DNA from: Epithemia pelagica
Lineage: Eukaryota > Bacillariophyta > Bacillariophyceae > Surirellales > Surirellaceae
Direction: 5' to 3'
NCBI GenBank assembly: GCA_946965045.2
Contig: OX337232.1
Span: 1-64,000, forward strand
DNA: 64,000 bases
The translations under genes were made by a program, and so were the position numbers. This document shows, one piece after another, positions 29,945 to 40,018 of the stretch (the first letter of the stretch is position 1; every line of letters starts with the position of its first letter). Under the pieces are notes generated by a model, which worked only from the letters and a program-made list of their open reading frames with translations, was not told the DNA's origin and did not search any database.

Positions 29945-30416
29945 ACACACAAAGATGCTCTCTTTTGGATTCTCTCTCGTTTTTATTGTCTGTAGAGGTA
30001 TGTTCTCCCATGAGTTTGATGCGCTTACTCGACGGTTCCTCATCTTTGTTGGCTGCCGGTTCCATTCCATTGGACGATTCTTGTGACTTTGACAGGCCCA
30101 TTTTGAGCAAATGGAACAAAGGACAACCACACCGTCCCACACTCACTGCCCGCCACTGGACAAATGCGTCGCTTTTTCGTAGGCTTCCATGGTTCATTTG
30201 AATTGTTGCGTAAAGGTCCAAAATTCGGCATAGGCGATCCAGAGTGTCACAATGGCTTGCTGAAGAGTATCATACTCCCAATAGTTCGCGAGCTTCATTC
30301 ACCCACGTCAACAAGGCCGATTGAACAATCATTTGACCGCCTTCAAAGTCATCTACTTCTTGTCTGGAGCGGCTTGAATCACCACATTGAGACCGTATTC
30401 GTTGGCTGCTTGTCAT
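29945..30416 (-). pseudogene. Decayed fragment of a HAT/TPR-repeat protein
   Basis: Reading from the Met at 30416, the frame gives a helical stretch ALLTWVNEARELLG. After a one-base frame change it continues YDTLQQAIVTLWIAYAEFW and TMEAYEKATHL, which look like half-a-TPR repeats (W..YA.F...A...YEKA). A third-frame tail carries a basic SSKRIKLM motif. Stops and at least two frame changes separate the parts. It resembles the helical repeat part of RNA-processing factors, but the identification is weak. No second copy is seen in the window. Confidence 0.35.
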
Positions 30417-30559
30417 TCAAAAGTGGGCATGTTCAGTAATTGAGGAGACCCAAAACGTGTCTAGTATCGAATGGTGTAATATGTAATACCCAGAGACCCT
30501 TTTGCGACGACGGTTGCGGTGTCAAATCATCGACGGCAATCACTCTCCAAGATATTTCA

Positions 30560-31430
30560 ATTCTTCCAAAGCAATGTTGCAATTTTTTGTTTCCAATCGC
30601 TTTCAAGCACAAGCTTCTTTCTTGATCTTTTTCGAGAGATCTGCTGCAGTAGGCTGTAGTTCTGTGTGTGGTTCTGTGTTCTGTGTGGTTGCACGGATGC
30701 GTTTCATGGAGCTGTGGATGGAGTCTCTGTGGGATATCGTCGACTTTCTTTCTGCAGGTTTTGCTGAATAATTCAGTAAATAATCAGTAATAAAAGGATT
30801 TTGGAAGGAAAAAGGAAAAAAGCCATTTCAAATTTGAAATCGCTCTTCGGAATCAACCCAAAGATCATCACGGGACAACACAATGGGTTGGTCCACATCC
30901 TTTCTGTGTCTCAACGCCATGCTCTCTATGACAGTCCTTACTCAGAATGTCCACCTCGCAGCAGCAGCAGCAGCACCAACCAGCGGAATGGAAAATGGTG
31001 CATTGCACCATACACATGAATATCGCTACCTTCTACAACGGGTCGATCTACACTCAAACGTGTCGTCGTTGGCATCGACGGGATCTCTCCCACAGCCATT
31101 CGTACCAGCCGTTTAGGAATCCTTGGACGACAGTCACCCTCCACAAAGAATACTACTGCAACAGCTGCTTTGGGTATCCGAGGCAGCCGACCATTACAAT
31201 TCTTCACCGACAAGGACGACGACCCGCGTCTTTAGATGATTCACCACCATGAGTCATCGTTGTGACCACCAAAAAGACCCACTGCACAACGACAACGACG
31301 GCAACAACCACCATTGGTAGATCCGGAGCGAAACATTCCCACTCGAGCACCACATTCATGCACCACACCATGGCGAAGAACTAGACTCGCAGATTCTTCC
31401 CTCTCGTAGTTGCGCACCTTTACAAGTGGA
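30560..31430 (+). pseudogene. Decayed copy of the 49.7-51.7 kb gene, upstream of K2
   Basis: Pieces in different frames match the intact gene: DLHSNVSSLASTGS (compare DAHSEVSSLASTGSVVP), then an LHKEYY / RGSRPLQFFTDKDD-type stretch (compare RGVVPRQFLTNEKDHDD and SMIHHASSL). The same 5' block recurs at 33180-33620 with ATGGGTTGGTCCAC / ATGGGATGGTCCAC. The piece ends with CTCGTAGTTGCGCACCTTT at 31408, shared with the second copy at ~34912. Multiple stops make it nonfunctional. Confidence 0.6.
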
Positions 31431-31751
31431 GAAAAGTCTGTCGTCTATCCTTGGACTTTCTGGAGTGGACCACAATGGAACCAGGAATTCCGTTTCGTGG
31501 CGGTCCATACCACGTCCATACACGTTACGGGTCGAGAGAACCGAGTTTCGCACCTCCTCTTTGCTGGTTCGCGTACGCTCCAACCAGTCCACGGTTGTTG
31601 AATTTCTCACGAGCGTGGAAGGATCCTGCACGACGCCAGTCAATTTGCTATTTGTGAGTCGTTTTGGATGGAGGACGGACCGGGTGAGTCGAGAACAATA
31701 ACAGCCTCCACTCAAAAGACCCATCTTACTTTGGGAACGAGAGCAATCACA

Positions 31752-32873
31752 ATGGAAATCCAAAAGCAAGCGTTCTTGTCTGGATTGGTCTTTGCCAGCG
31801 ACAAAGACCAAAAGATACCGCAATGGAGGCTAACTGGATGGTCTCCATGTTTGGGAGACCGTCGGTTTACCCATGGGACGGTTGTTGTACGTCGTCAAGG
31901 CGAGGAGATTGTGGTACTGTTGGGAGGATGTGCCATACCAAGTTGCGTCCCATTGAATTCAGGTGTTTGTTTCAATGTTCAAAGCAAGAAGTGGCAAGAA
32001 GGGCCATGTATGCATGAAAAACGAGCATGTCCTGCGTCGGTACTATGCAACAACGCTATTTACGTCATTGGTGGATACAACTGTACCAACGGCTTCAATT
32101 CATTGGATACAATTGAACGTATCCAAGTCGAGGACTTGATGCATTCGTCGTCAGCTTCCATCAAGGACACGAGAAAATGGCAGAAGCTGCAATGTCGTTT
32201 GTCTACGCCACGCTACGACTGCGCCGCAGCTGTTGTGCATGATAGATTCATTGTGGTGGCAGGAGGACGGTGTTTTTTCGGACTGGAAGGACGAAATCGC
32301 CCTTCCCGACTGACCGAAATATCCTCGGTTGAAATACTTGACACAGCAGCATCCGGAAATCCATGCACCGTCATATCTGGACCCTCCTTACATCACACTC
32401 GTTGTGAGTTTGGAATGGCTGTGGTTGGTCAACGCATTTATGTTGTGGGTGGGAGATCGTTGAGCTCCGTGGAATATCTGGACTTTGATGACATGTTGGA
32501 CGATTCACCAAATTGTGCATCATCTGTGTTTTCTTCGAGCAAGTCGTGGACGATCCACAAAAACCTCCATCTGAACATATCTGAAGAGGTTCATGCTGTC
32601 GTTCAAGTGGGCTCCTGTCTCGTTGTTGCAGGAGGTTGGAAAAACCGGTCCAAGCGCTCGGTTAAAGTCTTGGATACCGTAAACAATATTGTTTGGGAGC
32701 TTCCGAAGACGATCGGGTACAGTTGGGGTTGTAGCACGGTTACCTTGTCGAGTGGGATTGTTGCCATGAATGGCTGTGATTCGAGAGACGCATTTGAAAC
32801 GCTGTCACTTGTGGACAAGACCAGTTGGCTTTTTGCTCATTTGTTGTCCATTGGGAAAGTCCCAACCATCTAA
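31752..32873 (+). CDS. Kelch propeller protein K2
   Basis: 373 aa from MEIQKQAFLSGLVF (31752), intact. Six Kelch blades are spread over the length; GG turns include VVLLGGC, YVIGGYN, FIVVAGGRC, IYVVGGR and LVVAGGW. An insert between blades 3 and 4 (FFGLEGRNRPSRL) is longer than in K4. It ends SIGKVPTI. The longer open frame to 31668 is 5' flank. It was probably a ligand- or substrate-binding propeller in the cytosol or nucleus; no localisation signal is seen. K4 is its nearest relative in the array. Confidence 0.85.
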   Translation: MEIQKQAFLSGLVFASDKDQKIPQWRLTGWSPCLGDRRFTHGTVVVRRQGEEIVVLLGGCAIPSCVPLNSGVCFNVQSKKWQEGPCMHEKRACPASVLCNNAIYVIGGYNCTNGFNSLDTIERIQVEDLMHSSSASIKDTRKWQKLQCRLSTPRYDCAAAVVHDRFIVVAGGRCFFGLEGRNRPSRLTEISSVEILDTAASGNPCTVISGPSLHHTRCEFGMAVVGQRIYVVGGRSLSSVEYLDFDDMLDDSPNCASSVFSSSKSWTIHKNLHLNISEEVHAVVQVGSCLVVAGGWKNRSKRSVKVLDTVNNIVWELPKTIGYSWGCSTVTLSSGIVAMNGCDSRDAFETLSLVDKTSWLFAHLLSIGKVPTI

Positions 32874-33179
32874 CCATGCAAGCAGAGCGATAGTCATGGA
32901 GGCACCGGGATTGCGATTTTCTCGGGTCACTACTTTTCCAATCCATATGATTGATCGCTTCATCTCTTGGGTAGAACGCAAGGAGAATTAACTTGTGTCC
33001 TTTTTGGTATATACATTTGGTTTTTTTCTTTGTATTCCATTCATGACGATCTTCCTTGTCACACGGGAAAGAACCAGCCTAGTATGCCTCTACTAGGCAG
33101 GCCGGCATGCCTTGGGGGGCGACAAGTACTAGTATTCCTGGGTAGTACTATACTTACTGCGACAACGAAAAAGTCTCGG
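32874..33179. other. K2 3' flank
   Basis: Non-coding. It shares TACTAGGCAGGCCGG and GGTAGTACTATAC words with the K4 3' flank (38.6 kb), which supports K2 and K4 as sister copies. Confidence 0.5.
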
Positions 33180-34930
33180 AGCAATGTTGCAATTTCTCGT
33201 TTCCAATCACAACCAAAAGTACACTTTCAAGCACAATCTTCCTTCAAGAGATCTGCTGCAAGAGATCTGCTGCAGTGGTCTGTACGTGGGTCCCTGTGTT
33301 CTGTGTGGGTGAGTGTTGAGAGTCAGACGACGGATGCGTTTCATGGAGCTGTGGAAGGAGTCGCTGTGGGATATCGTCGACTTTCTTTCTGCAGGTTTTC
33401 CTGATAAATTCAGTAAATAATCAGTATACAAAGGATTTTGGACGGAAAAAGGAAAAAAGCCATTTCAAATTTGAAATCGGAATCAAGTTTGCCCCAAAGA
33501 TCCATCACGACAACAGATAACAGAAACAATGGGATGGTCCACACAAATCTTGCATCCTTTCTCTTTCTCAACGCCATGGTCTCTATGACAGTCCATACTC
33601 AGAATGTCCACCTCGCAGCGAAGAAGAACCAACCAGTGGAATGGAAAATGGTGCTTTCGGTACGACCTTCCTCGTCACCCCCGTCTGGTACGTGTGTGTC
33701 AGTGTGTCGAGTGGTGGCGGTGGTGGTTGTTTTGCCCGGAGAGAAGAAACCGTATTCCTCTCACTCTCTATTTTCTGGCGTGTATCTATTAGAATTGGAA
33801 GTTTTGAAGCGTTCTCATTGTCAGCGAATCCGGGCCGCCACGACACTCAATGGAGCTCAGTGCTCAGTTGCTCCTTCCCCTCACCTTTCCTTCGCCACAT
33901 AAACCAACACCAAGAACTGATGTTGTTTGGCTCTTGTACTGTGGTCTTTTGTTCTTGCAAAGCTCCTGGAGCACCCAAAGAAGACCAACCGTTGCCACTG
34001 GGGCACTCGATTTACCTTTTTGCCTTGGAGTTGGTGTCGCCCGTTGGGCCTCGCTCACTCGGAACTATTGGAAGGTACGATGGATGCATCCAGCCAAGCG
34101 GTCCTCGTTTTGCCAAGTATTGCGCCATGTTGGTATCGCTTCCTTCCACGGGTCGATCCACACTCAAACGTCTCCGAGTTGGCATCGACGGGTTCTGTCT
34201 TGCCCCACCGTGTCTGTCGTCTTGACGCACAAGGAAAGGTATCAAGCGCTTCTAGGCCACTGTCCCTCAATAGCCGTCCCTTTGGCCACATCCTTCTGCC
34301 TTGCCTCCACCCCTTGGCCCGAGCCGAGTTGGCACCCAATCCCTGGCCTCCCCGACAAGAACCACTACCACCAGCAAAATAAGGAGGATTACCGAGTCTT
34401 GCTGTCAAGGAATCGTGCAGCAGCAGCAGCAGCAGCAGTCGGTGCTGGTACAGTCACCGCCACAACACCCATGTGTCTCTGTGTCATTGTCTCCTGTTTG
34501 GCCAGGAGTGCGCCAATGACGACCTACAGAAGGAGAAGGAGCCTCTCCACAACCATCAGCACCAGTCTTTTCGTACTAGGAGGAATCCTTTTCACCACCT
34601 CCCATCGAAGGACTCTTGCCAATCCTTTGACGACTGTCACCTCCACAAAGAATCCTATGGTACTGCAACAGCTGCTATGGGTATCAGAGGCAGCCGACCA
34701 TTACAATTCTTCACCGACAAGGACGACCCGAGTCGTTGGATGATTCACCACCATGATTTATCGTTGCGACCACCACAAAGACCCACTGCACAACGACGAC
34801 GACGACGAAAACAACCACCACCAGTGGTAGATCCGGAACGAAACATTCCCACTCGAGTACCACATTCATGCACCACACAATGGCAAAGAACTAGACTCAC
34901 AGATTCTCCCCTCTCGTAGTTGCGCACCTT
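33180..34930 (+). pseudogene. Second decayed copy of the 49.7-51.7 kb gene, upstream of K3
   Basis: A longer relic than the one before K2. Readable pieces in order are SPVGPRSLGTIG (compare SPVGPRS in the intact gene), HSNVSELASTGSVLP, VVLTHKERYQAL-type, PNPWPPRQE (compare APYPWPPRP), and RGSRPLQFFTDKDDPSRW with MIHHHDLSL. They lie in three frames with stops. Its Ala/Gln codon run (GCA/CAG near 34420) and CGA run near 34795 have expanded. Confidence 0.65.
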
Positions 34931-34933
34931 TCC

Positions 34934-34951
34934 GGGGGGGGGGGGGGGGGG
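34934..34951. repeat. Poly-G run, 18 nt
   Basis: An uninterrupted run of 18 G on the plus strand at the border of the decayed copy and the K3 5' flank. It could form a G-quadruplex. Exact length may be an assembly estimate. Confidence 0.9.
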
Positions 34952-35265
34952 AGTGCAGTCTATAGTGGTGCAGAGTGACAAAGACACCACATTCAGACCA
35001 GGAATTCCGCTCCGTGGCGGTCCATACCATGTTCATGCACGTTACGGATCGAGCGAACCGAGTTTCGCACCTCTTCTTTGCTGGTTCGCGCACACTCCAA
35101 CCAGTCTGTCGTCCACGGTTGTTGCCTTTCTCACAAGCGTGGAAGGATCCTTCGGCAAGTCAACTAGCTATTTGAGCGTCGATGAAAGAGGGATACGCAT
35201 GGATCGGTTCTGGTGAGTCAAGAACCACAACAGCCTCCACTCAAAAGACCCATCTTGCAGTCACA

Positions 35266-36348
35266 ATGAATATCCATAAGCAAGCGTTCTTGTCTGGATT
35301 GGTCTTTGTCATGAGCAAAGACCATAGGGAACCGCAATGGAGGCCGTCCCTTTGGCCTTCATATTTGGGAGCATGTCGGTTTTCCCATGTGTCGGTTTTT
35401 TTACGTCGTCAAGGCGAGGAGATTTTGGTCGTGATGGGAGGATGTGCCCAAAAGACTCGCTTCCGATTGAACTCGGTTGTTCACACTGCTTATTTGAACG
35501 TTCAAAGCAAGAAGTGGCAAAAAGGGCCCTGTATGCATGAAAAACGATCATGTCCTGCCTCGGTAATATGCAATAACTCTATTTACGTCATTGGTGGATT
35601 CAACGGCTTCCATACATTGGATACCATTGAACGTATCCATGTCGACGACCTGCTGCATTCTTCGTCAGCTTCCAGCAACTGCATGAATGGTTGGAATGTA
35701 TTAGATTGTCGTTTGTCTACGCCACGATGGCAGTGCGCCGCAGCTGTTGTGTATGATAGATTTATTGTGGTGGCAGGAGGACGGTGTTTTTTCGGACTGG
35801 ACAAGTTTTCATCCGTTGAAATTATTGATACAGCATCGGGGAATGCATGTTCTATCATTCCTGGACCATGCTTACAGGTCGCTCGTTGTTGTTTTGGAAT
35901 GGCTGTGGTTGGTCATCGCATTTATGTTGTGGGTGGGATGCTTTCGAGCTCCGTGGAATATCTGGACTTTGATGAATTACTGGACGACTCACCGAATTGT
36001 GCAGCATCTGTGTTTTCATTGAGCAAATCGTGGACGATCCACAACAGACTTTGCCTGAACAGGCTTGGGACGATTAATGCTTTAGTGCAAGTGGGATCCT
36101 GTCTCGTTGTAGCAGGAGGTTGCAAAGCTGGGTCCAAACTTGCGATGGAAGTTTTAGATACCGTGAACTGTATTGTTTGGGAGCTGCCAAGCAGCATTAT
36201 CAAACCCAGTTGTGTTTGTTGCATGGTTGCCTTGTCGAGTGGTATTGTTGCCATGAAAGACGACTCATTTGAAACCCTTTCAATTGTGGACAAGAACAGT
36301 TGGCTGTTTGCTCGTTTGGTGTTCATTGGGAAAGTTTCGATCAAATAA
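35266..36348 (+). CDS. Kelch propeller protein K3
   Basis: 360 aa from MNIHKQAFLSGLVF (35266), intact and ending IGKVSIK. Six blades are visible by VVMGGC, YVIGGF, VVAGGRC, IYVVGGM, LVVAGGC and IVAMK. It is more divergent than K2 and K4, for example NCMNGWNVLDCRL where the others have KDTSRWKKLECRL. K7 shares the NGTNGW version, so K3 and K7 look like sisters, consistent with both following the same upstream gene type. Confidence 0.85.
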   Translation: MNIHKQAFLSGLVFVMSKDHREPQWRPSLWPSYLGACRFSHVSVFLRRQGEEILVVMGGCAQKTRFRLNSVVHTAYLNVQSKKWQKGPCMHEKRSCPASVICNNSIYVIGGFNGFHTLDTIERIHVDDLLHSSSASSNCMNGWNVLDCRLSTPRWQCAAAVVYDRFIVVAGGRCFFGLDKFSSVEIIDTASGNACSIIPGPCLQVARCCFGMAVVGHRIYVVGGMLSSSVEYLDFDELLDDSPNCAASVFSLSKSWTIHNRLCLNRLGTINALVQVGSCLVVAGGCKAGSKLAMEVLDTVNCIVWELPSSIIKPSCVCCMVALSSGIVAMKDDSFETLSIVDKNSWLFARLVFIGKVSIK

Positions 36349-37277
36349 CCCTACACACAAAACGGTATTCATGGAGGGACCAGGATTCTCATTGCTCGGC
36401 TCACTACTATTCCAATCCATTTGACGATCCGTTCCATAACGAATTCCTCCACCACTGCTCGGATGGATCGCTACATCTCTTGGCTAAAAAGAAAACAAGA
36501 AAGAAGAATTAACTTTTGCGGAGCCTATTTGTATATCCATGCAGTTTTTCTTCTTTTTCTAGAATATCAGCATATCCACATCATTGCCACCAGAGTTCAT
36601 CTTTCATTATGGATGTCACCAAGAACCCAATCCACGATGATTACACGAGCGAGTGTTGTTCCATCTTTCTTGCGACATGGAGAAGGCCAGTGCTACGGGG
36701 ACACGAACTAGTAGTAGTCCTTTAGTACTACTCCTACAATACGAAGTGGAAGGGTGTTCCACCGTGTGTGCCGGATTTAATCGAACCCCGAAATTTCATG
36801 GTGGTGGTCCATTCCTCCTTCGTTGGCCCAAACATACAACGAATCGAGAGATTCGCACCTCTCTGGTTGGCTCGTTCACGACCGTGGGAGGATCCTTCAC
36901 GATGCGAGTCAACGAGCTATTGGAGAAAGGAGATAGATCGGTCCTGGTGGTTCGAGAACCACATCATCAGCCTCCAGTTATTAGAGAGTCCATCATACTG
37001 TGGGAATGGGAGCACACTACACTCAGGACAGAGATTTACGGATCGAGAGAACCGAGTTTCGCACCTCCTCTTTGCTGGTTCGCGTACGCTCCAACCAGTC
37101 CACGGTTGTTGAATTTCTTACGAGCGTGGAAGGATCCTGCACGACGCCAGTCAATTTGCTATTTGTGAGTCGTTTTGGATGGAGGACGGAAACGGATGCA
37201 TCGGACCGGGTGAATCGAGAACAATAACAGCCCCCACTCAAAAGACCCATCTTACTTTGGAAACGAGAGCAATCACA
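36349..37277. other. K3 3' flank and K4 5' flank
   Basis: 36.36-36.75 kb resembles the K1 3' flank, including CACGAGCGAGTGTTGTTCCATC and the TAGTAGTCC...TAGTACTACTCC palindromic block. 36.84-36.90 and 37.05-37.11 kb hold an old and a good copy of the Kelch upstream box. No gene seen. Confidence 0.55.
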
Positions 37278-38377
37278 ATGGAAATCCAAAAGCAAGCGTT
37301 CTTTTGTCTGGATTGGTCTTTGCCAGCTACAAAGACCAAAAGATACCGCAATGGAGGCTAAATGGATGGCCTCCATGTTTGGGAGAATGTCGGTTTACCC
37401 ATGGGACGGTTGTTGTGCGTCATCAAGGCGAGGAGATTGTGGTACTGTTGGGAGGATGTGCCATACCAAGTTGCGTCCCATTGAATTCAGGTGTTTGTTT
37501 CAATGTTCAAAGCAAGAAGTGGCAAGAAGGGCCATGTATGCATGAAAAACGAGCATGTCCTGCGTCGGTACTATGCAATGACGCTATTTACGTCATTGGT
37601 GGATACAACTATACCAACGGCTTCAATTCATTGGATACAATTGAACGTATCCAAGTCGACGACTTGGTGCATTCGTCGTCAGCTTCCATCAAGGACACGA
37701 GTAAATGGCAGAAACTGCAATGTCGTTTGTCTACGCCACGCTACGACTGCGCCGCAGCTGTTGTGCATGATAGATTCATTGTGGTGGCGGGAGGACGAAA
37801 TCGCCCTTCCCGACTGACCGAACTATCCTCGGTTGAAATACTTGACACAGCAGCATCAGGAAATCCATGCACCGTCATATCTGGACCCTCCTTACATCAC
37901 ACTCGTTGTGAGTTTGGAATGGCTGTGGTTGGTCAACGCATTTATGTTGTGGGTGGGAGATCGTTGAGCTCCGTGGAATATCTGGACTTTGATGACATGT
38001 TGGAAAATTCACGGAATTGTGCATCATCTGTGTTTTCTTCGAGCAAATCGTGGACGATCCACAAAAAACTCCATCTGAACATATCTGGAGAGGTTCATGC
38101 TGTCGTTCAAGTGGGCTCCTGTCTCGTTGTTGCAGGACGTTGGAAACACCGGTCCAAGCGCTCGGTTAAAGTCTTGGATACCGTAAACAATATTGTTTGG
38201 GAGCTTCCCAAGATGATCCGGTACAGTTGGGGTTGTAGCACGGTTACCTTGTCGAGTGGGATTGTTGCCATGAATGGCTGTGATTCGAGAGACGCATTTG
38301 AAACGCTGTCACTTGTGGACAAGAACAGTTGGCAGTTTGCTCGTTTGTTGTCCATTGGGAAAGTTCCCACCATATAA
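37278..38377 (+). pseudogene. Kelch propeller protein K4, frameshifted near the start
   Basis: Starts MEIQKQAF at 37278. Two extra T at 37301-37306 (CTTTTG where K2 has CTTG) shift the frame after eight codons; the rest of the gene from 37304 is open to 38377. Apart from this it is very close to K2 and keeps all six blades. An initiation downstream would lose the first strand. A sequencing error in the T run is possible. Confidence 0.75.
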
Positions 38378-38459
38378 CCATACATGCATGAGAACGATTG
38401 CCATGGAGGCACCGGGATTGCGATTTTCTCGGGTCACGAATACTATTCCAATCCATGTA

Positions 38460-39270
38460 ATGTGACGATACAATCCATAACGAGGTCGTCCACGATCGCT
38501 ATATCTCTTTGCCGGCATGAAAGGAGAATTAACTCTTGTTCTTGTTTGTATTTTCTTTTCTGGAATAGCTGCGCACTCATTTCATTACGATTCGCCTTGC
38601 CACACGGAAACTGACCACTACTAGGCAGGCCGGGATTCCTTTGCTGGGTACTACCTATAGTACCTATACTTAGTACGACACCAAAAAAGCCTCGAGCGAA
38701 GGAAGCATTGTCCAATGGTGTGGTGGTTGTGGTACCATGCCACCACAAACAGCTTCGGACCAAACAACAATAGTAGATCAGTCCCATGTGTGTTGTTCTT
38801 GTTGTGGTTGTCGTTGGTGTTACAACGACGCCCAAGACAAGTCTGTCGTCCCGAATGAATCATTTTCACGGTTGGACCTGAGCGTAGCGTGGTGCTCGAG
38901 GATCCTACTGTCCGTGTCGGAACATGATGGGAACCTTGGATGGAGGAAGGGAGGGATGGGTTGCTAGTAGTGTGCGTGCTCCAAATATGTGTGGTGTGGT
39001 GGGTGGTACTCGTTTTCACCCACGGCACACGGCTGCTCGCGTTTGGATTGTCATTCTCTGGTTTCTTTCGTCCTCCACTACTACCCGCACCAAACTACCT
39101 TCCTGTTAGTTTCAACAATGGCAAGTATGGAGATGCTCCCCAAAGTTCTCCCCCAGGGACACCACAGCGTTGTGCAATTTTGTGAGACAGAATTTCTGTT
39201 TTTTGGTGAGAGCGTGGTGCTTTCGTTTCTGTCGACTCCGTCCCCCAAGTTCACGCCGGCACGACCGCGA
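38460..39270. repeat. Inverted duplication, left arm (K4 3' flank)
   Basis: Matches 44950-45620 inverted, which is the 3' flank of K6. Shared marks are GTGTGGTGGTTGTGGTACC, the GAGGATCCTACTGTCCGTGT word and CTTTCGTCCTCCACTACTA. With K4 and K6 themselves this is a second mirrored unit in addition to the K1/K5 pair. Confidence 0.75.
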
Positions 39271-40018
39271 TCCAAAGTTTGGCGCGGTCACGGTGACCCC
39301 ACTATAATTTCCTACTTATTGAACGGTGTCGACTACTTATGAGCATTGATTGGAATACTTAGGATGGAGCATGAAATCTGTCTGCATGGCGAAATTAAAA
39401 AATCCCCCAAGTTTTAACTCCATCCACTGGCCGAACCCCAACACAAAATGTCCACAGAAGCAACGGACCAGTCAAGCTTGAGGGAAAGCGTGTTCCCTAC
39501 TTATTTGATTCAGTACTCGTACAATGGAACATAGAAGGAGCACGTTCAACGTTCAACCTGTCGTACCGGCCGGCGTGCCTTCGTTCCAAATCAAGCCCCC
39601 GAAATTCAAACACACAGTTCTGTCGTTCGAAATGAATGAGTGGCGTCCCCCAAAATGGCAACTCCATTCACTGGCCGAACCCCAAACCCCAGCATCAACG
39701 GACAATCCATCCGTCCGACTCGGTCATTGGTCCGTTGCGTTGTCCCGCCCTAATAAAATTGAATTATTGGCAACGGACAGGCAGTGTATTTATCCAAAAA
39801 ACAAAAACGAGCGTCGAGGTGGAGCTCTCGGGTGGAAGAGAAATCTCCATTTTTTGGGAGAGGCACAGCCCACCCAGTCCAAAGAAGCATCCAGTGAAGG
39901 CAACGAGTTGCATCCAATCCAATCCAATCCAATCCAACCAGATTAGAGTGTCTTTGTTCATCCATTGCCGTGCCATTCCAATAAGCCAAAGAAGAAGAGC
40001 AGAAGCAAAGAAGCAATC
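39271..40018. other. Promoter side of the 40019 gene
   Basis: Contains a direct duplication with CACTGGCCGAACCCCAA at about 39425 and 39667 and a CCAAT-type tandem (AATCC units, 39911-39940) close to the start. No other gene seen. Confidence 0.5.

Larger units (their letters stand above)
27455..29980. repeat. Large inverted duplication, left arm (K1 unit)
   Basis: The whole K1 unit (5' flank, gene and ~700 bp of 3' flank) recurs inverted at about 42405-44910 around K5. Matching marks include GATTGACATTCATCCGTGTG at the 5' side and the GGTACC...CCATGG-containing 3' flank. A solo piece of the 5' flank also lies at 42062-42310. Confidence 0.75.

Noticed and set aside
34934-34951. Poly-G run as a biological signal
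   Set aside because: It lies in a decayed region with no partner copy; length uncertainty or chance is more likely.
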